This document shows positions 33,640-47,919 of a DNA stretch of 64,000 nucleotides, one piece after another (position 1 is the stretch's first letter; the number at the start of each line of letters is the position of its first letter). The notes under the pieces were generated by a model, which searched no databases, was not told the DNA's origin, and worked only from the letters and a program-made list of their open reading frames with translations. The position numbers and the translations under genes are program-made. The DNA is from Diplocarpon mali. Its lineage: Eukaryota > Ascomycota > Leotiomycetes > Helotiales > Drepanopezizaceae. The DNA lies in the NCBI GenBank assembly GCA_024741835.1, contig JAENRP010000005.1, forward strand, positions 137,444 through 201,443, given 5' to 3'.

Positions 33640-33885
33640 CTATACGCTTACCTTTAGCATTAATAATATCTTGCACTTGATCGTGCATCATAGTAGCTAA
33701 TCTATATATAATCTATTATTGATACTACACTTTACTTTTTATACTCCTCGAATCAAAGCATCAATGTTGTGCTAGTAGCAGGGGCATATTCGACTTAAGG
33801 ATATAATCGGTATAACTGTTTTTATCAAAGCCTCGAGGTTTTGAACTAGATTTATATTAGGAGAATAAGGAGGCTATTTCGTTAC
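33640..33885 (-). pseudogene. Tc1/mariner transposase C-terminal relic
   Basis: The minus-strand frame of 82 codons has six in-frame stops (TAA, TAG and TGA), each one C-to-T step from CAA, CAG or CGA. It keeps the PPYSPNINLVQNLEALIK region, which corresponds to the family motif around the third catalytic acid (usually SPDLNP.EN; here Asp is Asn). It also keeps a downstream DALIRGV-like helix and an NNRLYID segment. The upstream catalytic parts are absent because the Gypsy element interrupts the region at about 33,990. The element is inactive. Confidence 0.75.
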
Positions 33886-33992
33886 TTACGTATGCATCTC
33901 TCGAGGTATCTCTTTTATGATCTCTCTCTACTATAGCCTAGCCCTACCATATATTCTATAAACTACTTAAAAGAGGGGGTGTTGTTAACAGG

Positions 33993-34124
33993 AAAAGAAC
34001 GCGTGGCTTCGTTATAGTTGAAATGCGGTTGATAACTTCTCAAGGGTTGCCTTAAGGAAAATTCTAAATATACGAAAGCTTAGGTCTATGCGCAACTAGG
34101 CCATATAGAGCCTAGCCCTTTATA
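33993..34124 (-). repeat. Element A terminal direct repeat, left (3' side)
   Basis: Starts AAAAGAACGCGTGGC and ends AGCCCTTTATA. It aligns without gaps to 57249-57380, and the roughly ten differences are all C/T or G/A. Confidence 0.75.
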
Positions 34125-34899
34125 AGTCCTAGATAGACCCTCGCGCCCTGCGAGTTCTGCTTAATAGGACCGAAATAGTAATAAGTCTAAAGGTAGATAT
34201 ATAAGTATAAATAGATAGCCCTTAATTATAGAATACTTTAGCTATAATAAGGATACTAGTATCTAATATTCTTAAACGAAGGAACCTATATTAGTAACTA
34301 TCTAACCTCCCTACTATACTCTTGGAATTGTCCTAACCCTCTTAAGCTTTTCTTTTAAGCTTCTCTATATATTAAAAGGCAGCGAATAGATTAAGGTTTT
34401 AGCCCTTAAGTTCTAATAGATAGGCAATCTCTCCTCTTCTCTAGTGATAAGGTAAGAGGTTCGAAGGTAGAACGGCTTTAGCTAATCGATATAGAAATGC
34501 CTTAGAATAGGATTGCCGTTTATCTGCTCTAACTAGTAAGATTTCCTATACTCCTTACCTATTCTAGCTATTTAAAAAGGCCCCTTTTAAGAAGGCCTTA
34601 GCTTTTGCCTAGCTATTCTAGTATCGTATAGTATAACTATAGACCTAAGGAGGAATCGTTTAAGTTCGCTTGCAAATCGGGACTGATATTAAGCTTCTAT
34701 CAACTCTCTTTAATAAGCCGATAATGCGCCTACTTTATCTAGCACCTCGCACTACCTCCCTATATGCTTAAGAATAGCATTGCTCTATTCCTTATTATAT
34801 TAGGAATCTGCACCCTAAAGGACATTTGAAAATCCTTAGTCAGTTAGGGTATAATAGATAATATAGGCGTGATAAGTAGGAAATGCTAAGTTAATAGAA

Positions 34900-37800
34900 G
34901 ACTAAGGCTAATGCTTACGATAGATATTAAAGGGAGAGTACCTTAAGAAGGGGATCTCCCTTGCATTAACCTTAAAGATAACCCTTTAGAGCTTATCCTT
35001 AAAGGCTCCGGAAGTCTTAGCAATTGCCCTTTGCATAATATCGATCGCCTTCTTAGCTATGCCTATGCTCTTCTTTAATGTAGAAGGAGAGTTAGTTTAA
35101 AGAACCTTATACTTCCTAATAAAATCTCGAACCTTCTCTCCGAAATGACTACTAGGATCGATATAGAAACTAATAAGGACTCCCTCTTATTAGAAAAGCC
35201 TCTTTAAACTTTAGATAATATAAGCAGAGCTTAAGGTAGAATAAGAGAACGCTTAAATAAATTGTAAAAAATAGTTAATAATAATAAGGATATGTTTATA
35301 CTCTTTTAAAACCTTTGGAAATGGCCTATAAAAGTCCGCTCTTAGTAGCTCTATTAGCCCTAATACAACTACGCTTAATAAGGGTTAAGACCTTTAGGCC
35401 GGTCTATATTTTAAGTATTAAAGATAGCTAAGGATATATAAGGTAGTATCTTTAACTATTAATAGCTAAAAGATATATCTCAATTTTCAAAGGGTAATAG
35501 ATGCTGCGAAATGCCCTTTATAATTATAGGCGGCTTTTAAGGCATCTAATACTAGGGCTAGTATTAAATAGGTCTTATAGTTCCCTTTCTAGTAGTACTA
35601 GAGAGTATTATTCTCCTATTTGTACTTTAAAGCCTTTTGCTATAGGCTTCTCCTCTTAACCTTATTAGTACCGTCGGAGAAAGCTCTATAGATAAGGAGC
35701 TATAAGATATTAGCGTATTAGTAGTAAGATAAGAAAGCGTCTTAGGCTTCTTAGACATTATTAGACTATTAAAGGGCGATATAGGTAGATCTGTAGAAGA
35801 CATTCGGAGGCTTAGAGGGCGTATCTAGGATCCTAGCATACGGAAATACGGGTTCTAAGCTTATATTATGCCCTTTATCTTTAACCCTATATAGGGCTAA
35901 TATAAAGGATATATCTTCTTCCCTAGATCCTACCTTTTATATAATCTCGCTAAGGTTTAGCATCTTCCTTATAGCCTTTAGCTTCGATCTTTCCTTAGCA
36001 ATCATTAGGTCTGCGATCTCTACTACTAGCCGCTTATACCTATCGATACTATCTTTCTATTTTTATACTACCTCTTTATTAAAGATCAGCTATATAGATC
36101 CGAAGCTAGAGTAGTCCCCCTTATCGCAGTCGTCCTTAGGAAAAATGGTTTAAGATAAAGCGTCCGCGACCTTATTCTATTTTCCTTTAATATAAGTGAT
36201 TATAATATTTAAAGCTCTTAGCTTAGCGGCCTACTTAGTATAAATTCCTTCTTAAATAGACTTAGACTTAAGGAAAAATATTAATAGTTAATAGTCGGTA
36301 TAGATAATATTAGGCTCTTTGCAATAGAGTATATAGTAATACTTGCAATAGAATTCTATAATAGTTAAGAGCTTTCTTTTATAAGTGCTATAGTTCTATT
36401 AAAGCCAGGTAAAGGTAAAGCTATTGTATAGTAAAGGGATAGGATAGGCTTCTCCCTTCTATTTCTATGTAATATAACACCCGCTTATATAGCCACTTGC
36501 ATCTATATTTATTATCACTAGTTCTATAGGAATATACCTTAAATATTCTACTACTATTAAATAAACAGTTTTTAAAAGGTTAAAGGAGATCGCCTTAGCT
36601 TCTTCCTATCTTTAGTCTATAGATCTATATAACTAGGTTAAAGGTCTAGCCATTTCCGCAAAGTTCCTAGCCTAGCTTTATATAATTTATAAAGCTCTAA
36701 GGAATCGTTATACTTCTATTTAAAAAGAGGGGGTAGGCTATTCTTTGATTTTCGCTACGCGTTTTAACTTAATAATAGTTTTCCCGCCTACCCTATGCCT
36801 AACCCCTAAGACTAGCACCTTAGTTATAAATAGCAAGCACTTTTTAAATAATAGCTTTAATCTTAACTATAGCAGATAGGGAAGCAAATGATCCTATAGA
36901 AAAGCAAATGCACTATTAAAACCCTTAAAGCCTTTGAAAATATTATCTATATAATACATTAGGCGCTAAAGAACTACTTTATTATCCTAGATATAGGGAG
37001 AGAATAGGGAAGGTTTAAAATCATCTCTCCCCTCTTTTACTACTTACTAAGATTAGGGAATCGGGCTAAGCATAAGCTTTATTAGCTCATTTATCGAAAA
37101 GGCCGAGGAGGCGGCTCCCTAAGGCATTCGGGTAGGCTATAGCTATCTATATCCTAGTGCAAAAAAGGTATAATAGTACTTATAAGGCAGGAAGAGATCG
37201 ACTGATTAATAGGCGTATTTAAGATCTATTTAAATGAATATCATATGCTTTAAATGGCTTAGATATTTAAGGCACTTTAATATACTAACTATTATGCAAC
37301 TTAGGGTAACTTCCTTAATCTTAGAGTAGTCGAAGGTAATATAGTACTCTCTAGTTAGCGCTTTGCTCTCTGCACCCTTATCTACTAGGTATAGATAGGA
37401 ATTCCAATCGGATAACCTTCTATTAGTAAAAAAGGTGCTTTCGAATATGCCAGATTCTATTCCATCGGTTACTATCTTATTCAGCTATGCTAGCTTTGCT
37501 AAAGCATATCTTCAAAGGGTATTATCTGCAACTAAGGTAGCTCCTTTAGGTATTTTGGATTTATAGATATAGAGATTAGTAAATAGGATATTTATAAAGT
37601 TAGTAGAATTGACCTCTCTATATATATAGAGTAGCACTTAGACCTCTCTTATTCTTTTAAGTAGGATTCCTAGGCCTAAGGTAACTTAGTACCCTTTTAT
37701 CTATTCTGCTAACTCTATATCTAATAGCTATTCTATTTTAAGTCGGGTGATCCTTCGCTTAATAGGAAAGATTAGGACGAACGCTTCCACCGCTTTATAA

Positions 37801-40700
37801 TACGCTTCAGGTTCTAGGCTAGATCGGATTCTCCTCTTATAAGCGCTTAAGTAGGCTTCGCTAATTAGATCCTCTTGCTAATCTTATATATTACCTTAGA
37901 TATCTTCCTCTATATCTCTTGCATTATTCGTTCTGCCTTAGGTAACTAGGTTTAGTAGGGCCTTTGATATAGGCGTTTTGCTTCCTTGCTATTTCGTTTA
38001 AGAAGCGCGGCTAAAGGTAGGATAAGAGGCGCAAGCGCCTTAATAGAGGTATAATGCCTCAAGGGCAGAAGTAGGCGCTTGCTATTAAAGGTAGCTTACG
38101 TCCGGCGTAGCCTCTCCTCTTAATAAGTTTAACATCTTCTAAGGACGGCTCTAAGAATTTAAAAATCCGATTAGGTCGATTCTTCGGATTCTTCTTCCGA
38201 TCTGCTAATAGAAGATTTGCTATTGCTACTGCTTTCCTTAATTATAAAAGCATTTGATTGCTTTAGCTGGAATTTGACTATTAGATTATCTAAAGGTCAA
38301 TAGGACTTAACCTTTAAGTGTAGAATTAGATTTAACCCTAGCGATAGCATATATAAAGGGCTAGTAAGGATAACTAGTTTCTCCTTTAGAACGTTGCCTT
38401 TAATAGTAAGTATGCTCTTATATATATCTAGCTTCGCATTTACTATATATAGCCAAGGAAGCCCTAGCAGTAGAGACAACTCAGTCTCCTTTTGCCCTTT
38501 GGCATTATAAACAAAGGAGTCTACTTTCCTTTAAATGCTATAGACCTTAATCTTAAATGATATAAAGTTAAAGAGGTAATGCATCTTTCTATTAGCTATA
38601 CTATAGCTAACTCCTAAATAGCCCTATGAATTTAGAGAGATATTTAGCAGCTAGAGCTTCTGCCTTAATCGCTCTAATAGCAAGAGAATATCACTCCCTT
38701 AGTTTATAGCGCTTATCCCTACTAGCAACTCTATAACTATACTCTTATCCTTATCCTTTACTTAAATAGATATAAGCACTTTCTAAGCCTTATTATTTAA
38801 ATGAATATATAAGGCCACTCTTATAAGGTTAAAGCTTACTAATAGCCTAGGTGCTATAGAGGCCGGAACTGGTAGGGCTGCTACAGCTAATAGAGGCGAC
38901 TTCTTCTACTTCCTCTTATTATAGTAAGTAGATATCTTTCAAAACTGCTTAAATACCTTAAGAGAGAGCTAAAATAGCTTAAGGAGGTTGATAAAAACCT
39001 CAAACTTCTATACTAGATCGATATAATTGATTAGTCTGTCTCCTTCCTTACTTATAATCTCTCTCAATTAGCGCAGCTTCTTCTCCCCGCTTGTATTCTT
39101 CTATTGCTTAATACCCTTTTGGCCCTTATCCGTAGAGCGAGTTTGCATTTTAAGCTTTGCTAAAGTAGTATCATCTGATAAGCTAGTAATGCAGACCCTC
39201 TTCCTAGCACCCTTCTTCTTAGTTAAAAAGACATTTACTATAGCATTCCCGCCTTTCTTAACCTTATGGTATTTAAGGCCTCTAACCTCTCCTATATAGG
39301 CGATAACCGTAGGCTTTATATTAGTAATATCCTCTATAGTCGCCTTTCTAGCTTATTCCCCGAATTAGTAAAGCGTTATCCTAATCTTAGTAATTAAAGA
39401 TAGTCTGGACGCAAGGCGTTCTAATAAGGTAGATCTCTACGCTAGTACTAATGCGGCTGAGGCAAGGCGAGGCTGCTAGGCCTTTAATAAGATCTGAACC
39501 TAATAAGATAACGCTAATAAGTTTAGGAATACAATAGCCCTAAGGTAGGCCTTCTCTTAGCTAGGCAAAGGTTCTTTAGTGCAATTGCTTTTATAGTATC
39601 TGCAGTTACTACACTTAATGCATAAGGGCCCGTCCCTCTCTAAGATATAGACCCTTGATCTATTAATATAAGGATTCTTCAAGTCAGAGGCTAGCCTTAG
39701 GAGGTGCTAAGCAGAAGAAGGATACTTCCTAGTATTATACTAATCCAAGGTACTTAAGGAGATATTGCTATTCTAGTATAAACCTCTATAGTTATTGTAT
39801 TAGTACTATATGCTATATTACAGGACTATTGAAGAGTTATATCTAAAAGCCTTGCCATTTCTATTTTTAAATGGTTTCTCTTGCCTAATTAAAGGTACTA
39901 GATTGTTTCTAAGAGCTAAGGCTATTACCTATAGGATGATGATTTCTACTAGACTCTGCTAATGCTCTGCATTGCCTTAAGGGTAGGTAATATAGCTCTT
40001 CTTATTTAATAAAGCTAGGGTAACGAAGGCGGGGACTTTAGAGTGGTTCTTAATATAGGATTCTAGACGTTTATAGTACTTCTGCTTCTCGATTTTAGCC
40101 TTAATCTTCTCCTAGGCTTTAAGGGCTATATATAAGAGATTTAGAATATTATAAGCTCTTTAAAGGTAAAGTATTAAAAGGACGTTACTGCTTAGGGCAT
40201 GCGTATATAGTTTGTTATCTTAAATCTCCCTTACGAATATAGAAGTGATCGATTTTAAAATGTATTTATTAAAGTCTTTTTAAATAGGCACTAGAGTAAA
40301 GGGAACGTTCCTATCTAAGTCTTTCCTACCCGTCTTCTTAAGGAGGGCTATGGTTCATTAGTAGTAAGAGGCGAGATTCTCAAATAGGCCTTATTATAGA
40401 TTAGCCACCTCTATTATAATATCTATCTCCTTTATAGGGTTATTATCATTTGGGAACTGGACCTTTAGCCACTCGATAACTTCCTACTTTTCTTCTTCTA
40501 TCGCTATACTCTTATTAGCTATAATTGACTTTATCCTAAGGTTAGATTGGAAACGATAGAAGGCCTCTCCTCCTAAAAGGATAGAAATGGCTTAAAGGTA
40601 AATAGGAGGGGAAGGGGTAAACTAGTTATCTACCTTAAAGTTATAATCGAAACAATCTAGCTATAGCTTAGCAGGCATCTTACTATTAAAGTCCTTATAC
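34900..40700 (-). pseudogene. Element A Gypsy gag-pol relic
   Basis: Reading the minus strand from 40,700 downwards, a gag-like frame leads to a zinc knuckle near 39,600 (CSNCRYYKSNC). A protease-region frame follows at 38297-38479, the longest intact piece of 60 codons (LLLGLPWLYIVNAKLDIYKS, a common Gypsy motif). Reverse transcriptase is at about 37,500-36,500, including a DLKYAYQSV-like segment, then RNase H near 36,200 (WNKVADALS). An integrase relic lies at about 35,750-35,050 (GHFAASITL zinc-binding part, ADFYRPFPKVLKEYKHI core, PSSHFGEK). Stops are mostly TAA and TAG where Gln is expected. Frames shift in places, so the limits are approximate. Confidence 0.75.
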
Positions 40701-40888
40701 TTTTTAAACTTTAGCATCTTTTAAGAATATATTATTATTAAAGCTAGCGTAAATAGCGCTTAGAATATAAGTAGCTAATATGCGTATGTCTTTAAAAGTA
40801 TTTTATATAATAGGAATCTCTAGTCGATGGCTTATTTAAACCCCGCTGATAAGGGCGTAGAAGAAGGGTATATAAAGATCTCTCTCAC

Positions 40889-41187
40889 TATTGGTACGCA
40901 GATTCCTATGCAGGAGGCAAGCTGCCCTCGTTCCTAGGGTCATCCCACACAGCTATACCATATGCGATATAAGGGGTTTCGTATATATTTCGGACGGCTA
41001 TTCAGCCAGAGGACCTTAGAAGGATATCCATATGCGGCTAAGAGGGACTATAAGAAGGAGGACATTCATAAGTATAAAGGTACTATCTCAATTATATAAA
41101 GATAGATAGACATTATAATAGATTCTTTTTAATAACAAGTACTCAACTATATTTATATAAATATCAATTACTAGTATAGAACCTATA
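40889..41187 (+). repeat. Element B 5' LTR
   Basis: 299 bp, directly repeated at 56193-56491. Differences are nearly all transitions. It is preceded by CTCAC. Confidence 0.88.
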
Positions 41188-41699
41188 CTAATTAGTAATA
41201 GCACCTTTACTATAGATAGCAAGGTTATTAAACTAAAGAATTCTTTCTTAATTTAAGGAGTACTTAATTATATTTCCAGCTTACCTTAAATACTAACTCA
41301 AATGTACAAAATAATATCAGTTACTACTAAAGGGGAAAAGGCAAAAGGTATGCGAATCTAGCTAGAGTTATTACTTTAAAGGTAGATACTATCCTCTTCT
41401 ACCTGCGTTCTATCACGCATTATAATCAGGGCAAAACCAGAGTGCAATCGGTATCCTAACCATAATTAGACAATAGCATAACAATACGCAAAATACAACC
41501 ACATCGGACTTCTTTCGGACCCTATTAAAGCGCAAAGCAATATCCGGACAATATTAGGAAATAATCAAAGGGAGACTATTAATACCGCTTAATCCAAGGC
41601 AACCCTAGACACCAAGGGACCCTAAAAGGGATATAAGACCCTAAGAGGATCAACCTAGCAAAGAGGCCCTTAGACCAAAAGATCAATACGCAAAGAACT

Positions 41700-44600
41700 T
41701 CCGAAAGACATTATAAGATGGCAAAAGGAGAGGGTTATACCTCGCCGAGGACTTCTAAAAGGAGTTCTAAGATTAGATAGTTAGCGACTTTAAATCGCTA
41801 GACAAGGACGTTCGATAACGCCTAAGGGACGACCTTCGGTACTATAGAGTATACGTTTAGCGTAAGAAGGGCGTTTCGATCGGCCAGGCACTTTTCGACA
41901 CAGTACACCGAGAAGGAAACAAGTGGCCAAAAGACTAGCTAAAATCACAGACCTAAGAAGTACCAAACTTAATTATAGCATAATCTCCGAGATATAGAAC
42001 AAGGTCTGCTTTAGAATTTGCCGAATCTATACAAATAAGCGAGCTACCTACTCAAAGGGTTACTATAGCTGAATAAGAGATACTACGCCAAGATTCGCTT
42101 TAGCAAAGACACCTTAGATATAATAACACTTCGCAAGACAACCTATATAAAGCAGACACTTTAAAACAAACAATCGAATGGTATAACCCTAAAAGAACAC
42201 CTTATCAACCCCGATTAGGACGAACCCTAGTCTTGCAATACCTAGAGATCCCGAATCTAATACTAATGCCGCCGATCCAACCGAAAGATAGATCATTACT
42301 ACCCTTTGCCATAAGGAGGGGTTTAAGAGCGCTTCTAAACTATAACTAAAGCGACGCTCAACTATCCTAGTATATTATAGAACCTTTAACTTCAGATCAG
42401 GCCAAAACCCTTATAAATCTAAGTAAAATGTATACTAAGGAGACTTAGTACTTAGGTAGGAAAGATCACCTTAATAAGAAGCTTTATATATTCGCCGATT
42501 TGTGCCAAAGAGCCTTAATAGACTAGAGCATATAGTATAAAGCCTTTCTATCTATACTATAAGACTCAGCCTCGATATACTACTATTAGTACTTGCAAAA
42601 TAAGAACTTTAAGTTTGCTAAGCTAGTAGAGGCCATTCGGGCCAATTATAAGACCGAAGAGAGAAGTAGCAGATTCCTAAGGAGGTGATTTCGGCTGACA
42701 TTTGACCTATTCCGATAAGAAGACTATTAAAGGAAGAAACCAATCCTGACCTAACTTAAGAACTATACTAAGGAGCTACAAAACCTGCAATTAGGCCTAT
42801 ATGCTAATATAAGGAACAATCGATCGATTAGAGACAGACTTATATAAGGTATCTCTAGGAATCGGCTCTTCCAAATGGCACTTTTTAAGCTACTAGCGAT
42901 ATTCCTAGCCCTATTAGATAGCTTACAAGCTTGCGCAAGAGTAGTTGCCTAGAACGGACCATCTAGACCCTAGCACCTTAATTCAGCTACCAATAGACCT
43001 TAATATCATTTAACTAAGGAGCAAAGGCAATCCATAGCGCACTTTTCAAATAGAAAGATGAAGTTTGCCTAAGGTAATAAAAGAGAAACAACCTTCTAAC
43101 TAAAACCAGGCTATATAGGGTGCATTATATACCAGAAAAAGGACTGCTATAATAGCAAGCACTTAGAAGAAGAAAGAGCCGCCTAGAAGTCTTGCTATAT
43201 AGCAAGCCAATAAGCTAAAGGGTATAAGCCAATAGATAAAATATACAAGGCATACCTCTTACAGAAAGATAACAAAGCATATTCAAAAGGCAATAGGACC
43301 GATAAGGATAAATAGAAAACCTCTTCAAAAGAGGAGGACTAAGCAATTAGCAACCCTAAGGATAGTAATATCAACTTCACTATAGTATTCCTAGCTTTTA
43401 AGAAGGAGTATAACTCGAGAACTGTACTTAACCAGCTTGAAAAGCAAAAGGCTAAATACCTCTTAACAATAAGGGTTAATAAACCGATACAAACAGACCC
43501 TAAGGTATTTATAACCCAGTAGACGGATCAATTCTTCTAAGGATTCCTAATCGACACAGGCGCTTTAAATAAAAATATAGAAGGAATCAACTAATTCAAA
43601 GCCCTGCAAAATATATAGGACGCAGTTCTAGCTCCACTCGGCGCTGAAAAGTATAAAATTACCTTTAGGGCAGGTTCGCAAAATGCAATCGGCAAGACAA
43701 CTATTCGAATACTAGCAGGCCCTATAGAGTTCTTAATTATAAAGGCAGATATACCGTTTTTAGTCTGCTTGCAACAACTCGACAAAATAGGAGCTAAATA
43801 CAACAATCTGCGCAATTTGCTTATAATCGGCAAGGAGAAACACTTAATTATTAAAAAACACAGGCACCTATAGCTCCTACTTAATACAATAGAGCAACTT
43901 CTAATAACTTTAAAGGGTACGATTAATACATACCACTTAATAGAAATGGAGATCCGAAGGCTGTATAAAAGATTCGGACATATATTGGTAAAACGCCTTA
44001 AATACCTCCTAAACCAGGCCGGTCATAACATTGACTCCAGCATTATAGCAAGAGTAAGGGAAATATGCTAATATTATCAACTCTACGCCAACGCTCTTTA
44101 TAGATTCCAATTTAAGCTATAAGATAATATCGACTTTAATCATACTATATATATCGATATTGCTCAATTCGGTAGAAGGAATGCCCTCTATATAGTTGAT
44201 AAAGCAATAGGATTTAAAGCCGCAAGGTTCTTACAAAAGGGAATAGGAGCACATTCGGCCGACGCAGTATTTCAAGCCCTCAAATTAGCTTAGCTAGATA
44301 CGTATATTAGACCTCCTGATTTTATAGTATACAACTACAGCACTAACTTCAACTCGGCAGAGTTCAAAAGCTCTTTAAGATCTATAGGAACAACCCCTAA
44401 ACTGGTTCCTATAGAGGCGTACCACTCTATCAGCAAGGTCGAACGGTATCATCGCCCTCTAAGACGTGCCTTTAAGATAATAACAGCTAAATACCCCTGA
44501 TTAAGCAATAATAAGAGGCTATAAATGGCTATTAAAGCAGTCAACGATACAGCAGGGCCTAATAGAATGATTCCTACCCTACTCGTTTTCAAGGCATATC

Positions 44601-46830
44601 CAAGGCTAATTGAATTAGATCTACCAAATCCATTAGTAGAATAGAGGGCAGCGACAATCAAAAAGGCTATAAAGGAAGTCAGGAAGATATATACTACTCG
44701 CAAGGTCAATAATGCTTTAAGCATAAGGAATAGCCTTAGAACTACTTATATCTACGATTTAAGGCTAAAAGACCTAGTATTAGTATATTAAGAGAAGGGA
44801 GGATGGATAGGCCTATTCGAGTTCCTAGGCTTAGAGAACGAAACCTATATAGTTAATATCAGTAGCAGAATAAGGCACTTTAGATCAATAAGCGTACGTC
44901 TGTTCAAAATCGATAATAAAGAAAACTGCCTAAAGGAAACCAGAGGAACTGAACCTAAGGATCGAACGACTACCGAAAGGGAGCAGAACGCAACCGATAT
45001 CGATAAAGAAGTAGAGCCCTCTCACTTAATTAAGCCGCAACTTAATAGCCGCAAGCAATCGCCAAGAGTAGAGGTTCCCTTTGTTAAGCCTATTTCCAGT
45101 CTTCCTACAATCAATAACAACTATAATGCTAAGATATAGATATCCTTTAAAGCAGACAATAAGCTATACGTAGCCAAATCGGAGGTATTCCTAACAGAAA
45201 AGGAGAATAGGGACTAGGAACTGTCGCAGAAGCTATAGGCAGAAGGCAAGATTACCACACCTAGGCGCCCTTTCTAGCAATCTCGCCTAAAGGAGTACTA
45301 AGGGCTAATAAACAAGAGGGTATTCGTACTAATGAATAAAAATAACCCTACTATAAAAGGCAAAAGGATCTTTAAATCGAGAATAGTTGATAAGATAAAG
45401 GGAAAGGAGATAGATCACCTATTTAAGAAATCACACCTAGTTATATAGGCCTAGAACAATACTAGCAAAAAGGAGGAAGGCATAATCACTCAATCCCCAA
45501 CCATTTAATAAGCAAGCCAACGCCTTTTAATATCACTTTCGGCATTAATCCAAAAACACTTTAAAGAATAGGGTAAGGAGGGCATTCTCGGCCTATAGGA
45601 TATCATATAAGCATACACCTAGGCAGCTTCAAAGCTACTACACGATATATTTATATTTCCCTTACGAAATATCGCTAAGCTATTCCCCGCAGGTATAGTC
45701 TTTAAAGTAGTGCTACCGCTCTACGGCATTCTTAAATTAGGAAACCACTAGTTCAGCACCTACTATAAGCACTATCGCAGCAATCTTAGTATAACCAACT
45801 CAACTTATAACCCCTATCTATTATTAACCTTAAGCACTTCTCCCTTTTTCGGCATAGTAGGAATACAAACAGATAACACTTTGATACTTAGAGAAGCAGA
45901 CTTCTTGAAAAAGGAGAAGGATAAGATCAAAAGGGTAGGATTCCTTATAAAGCTAATATAGCACCTATCGAGCACCGAATCACTAACTTTCAATAGGTGT
46001 ATTATTTCCCAGGAAGGGGATATAGTATATATGCGACAAAAGGGCCAGGGCCAAAGGCTGGAACTAGTCGACACTTCTCAAAAGGGCTATAAGTAATAAT
46101 ACCTAGAGTAAAGAGCAAAAGGAGCTTATTTAGCTACAATCTGCCAGCTAGAAGCTTCCTTCGATTTATCAGCAGCAGCCTAATACTAGGATCTAATAGT
46201 TCAAGATGCAGAGAATCTAAATAAGCGACTTAAATGGATCCAAAACAACCCTAAAAGAGGCCTAACCTACCTTGCTATCAATTTGCAAAATGCTAAACTA
46301 TTCACATTTATCGATAGATCTTTTGCCAATAATAAGGATTTAAGCTCGCAGATCAGCTATATTATCGTACTAGCTACTAAAGAGGAAGGAGAATCGCAGT
46401 TTACTCTAAAAGGCAATATTCTATACTATAGCTTAACAAAGTGTAAGAGAGTGATAAGAGCTATACTAGCCTCCGAACTATATGCCATAGTAGCGGGTAT
46501 TGATATACTGGTTTCTATAGCTACGACGATCGATATAGTAACAGCTAAGCTAAGTCTACCCCGCCTCCCTACTATTATATATACAGATTCCCTCTCCTTA
46601 TATAAGTGTATTATCAAATTAGGCACTACAAAGGAGAAGCGATTGATAATCGATATAATAGCTATTCGACAATCGTATAAGAACAGGGAGCTTATAGAGA
46701 TACATTAGATCAATAGCGCTAGCAACCCCGCCGATACTATAATAAAAGCCAATCCAAATCAGGCCCTTCAGCAACTGGTAGACACTAATTCGATAACTAT
46801 TAGGAAGGAGGGATAGGTACAAAGGCCTAT
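41700..46830 (+). pseudogene. Element B Copia gag-pol relic
   Basis: Domain order is Copia-like, with integrase before reverse transcriptase. There is a gag with a CIIYQKKDCYNSKH knuckle near 43,120-43,170 and a protease with LIDTGALN near 43,550. The integrase lies at about 43,900-44,750 (ARVREIC zinc part, YIDIAQFGRRNALYIVDKA, SISKVERYHRPLRR). A damaged reverse transcriptase follows at about 45,450-46,200, then RNase H at 46,283-46,708 with a 141-codon uninterrupted frame (FIDRSFANNKDLSSQISYII, ILASELYAIVAGIDI, IIYTDSLSLYKCI). Dozens of TAA/TAG stops elsewhere disable it. The long clean RNase H frame is unusual for the region. Confidence 0.85.
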
Positions 46831-46940
46831 TAGGGCATAACTAGACCTGAAAAGGTCCTAGATTAACAATATCTAATATTTTTAATTGCAAGCTATTAGC
46901 AATTTTTTTTATTTTATTTTACTATAAGATATATTCCTAT

Positions 46941-47018
46941 ACTTGCTATTACTACCTTCTTTTTATCTTTTCTTACTTATACTTGCTATTACTACCTTCT
47001 TTTATCTTTTCTTACTTA
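46941..47018 (+). repeat. Two tandem copies of a 39-40-bp unit
   Basis: The unit ACTTGCTATTACTACCTTCT.. (46941-46980) is repeated at once (46981-47018) with loss of one T in a T-run. It lies just after the Copia RNase H end, in a pyrimidine-rich stretch. Confidence 0.9.
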
Positions 47019-47071
47019 CCTACGCGTACTTGCATTTTTTTATTACTCAAGTAGTACTTAAGAAGGAGGTT

Positions 47072-47607
47072 ATGGCAAAGCAGCGATTATTATATTGCTA
47101 AAGACAATGATCTACTAACGATTCCACCCCTAACGAGCACCTATCCTAAGCACTAGGATTTCTAAGGCATAGATCCCTAAACCTCTAAGGCCTAGAAGCC
47201 TTACTACCTAAAGCAGCGGCCAAGTTGGCCTACTCCTCTTAAGCTCACACTTAAGTAAGAGCGGCCGCGATCTCCTCTAAATTCGGTTTATCTAAATTAC
47301 TAAGATTTAGATCCCCGCCTTTTAAAGAGCCCTTAGAAAGGACCTATCTGCCCTTGCCCTTTTAGCAGCAGACATTATTAAAGGGAGCCTAAGAACGGCC
47401 CCCAGCCGAGCTAAATAGCCCCTCTATATATTAAAGGGCGCTAAGCACCTCAGCGCCTTAAGTCTTAAGACGCCCGAGGGCAGTATTGCCGCCTCAGACG
47501 GCGCGCAATAGATCTTGCGAATAGTCAGTCATTGATATCGGATAGATTCAAGGGCACGTACAGCTTGCTAGGTGCTCGCGAGGTCGATACTACAGCAAAG
47601 GGCACGA
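47072..47607 (+). pseudogene. First half of an extra coding relic downstream of Copia pol, broken by element C
   Basis: From ATG 47072 one frame, and from about 47,490 a second, stay open except for stops one C-to-T step from CAA, CAG or CGA. The second frame (with SLISDRFKGTYSLLGAREVD) runs straight into GTSF at the element C insertion point and continues beyond it at 55,172. I recognise no family. The local G+C is clearly higher than in the surrounding RIP-damaged DNA. Confidence 0.35.
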
Positions 47608-47612
47608 GCTTC

Positions 47613-47919
47613 TATAACGGCTGCACCTCCACTTAGTGCAATTACCTAGGAGTACGGCGTTTTAAGGTTTTGCAATCTCAATTCGATATAGGGTTTTCTT
47701 AAATCGACCCTAAAGGTGCAAAAGGATATTCTTACATAATATTATATAAACGGGCAATAGAGCTTTTAGCTACTATATATATAAGGAAGAAGGGCTCTCT
47801 CTTAAAGAGGGTTCTCTAACTTCTTCGTTTCCTTCGTATTAGACCTATAGAATACGCCTTTTGCACCACTTCTTACTCCTATACTTGATCTCGCACTTCA
47901 GCGGTTCTATATTATTATA
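47613..47919 (+). repeat. Element C 5' LTR
   Basis: 307 bp; shares GCACCTCCACTTAGTGCAAT and the GGTGCAAAAGGATATTCTTA block with the 3' copy. Differences are almost all transitions. Confidence 0.92.

Noticed and set aside
43591..44724. Minus-strand frames of 80 and 91 codons at 43591-43833 and 44449-44724
   Set aside because: They are antisense to the protease and integrase relics of the Copia element, which read clearly as protein on the plus strand.
45814..46074. 86-codon minus-strand frame
   Set aside because: It is antisense to the reverse transcriptase/RNase H junction of element B.
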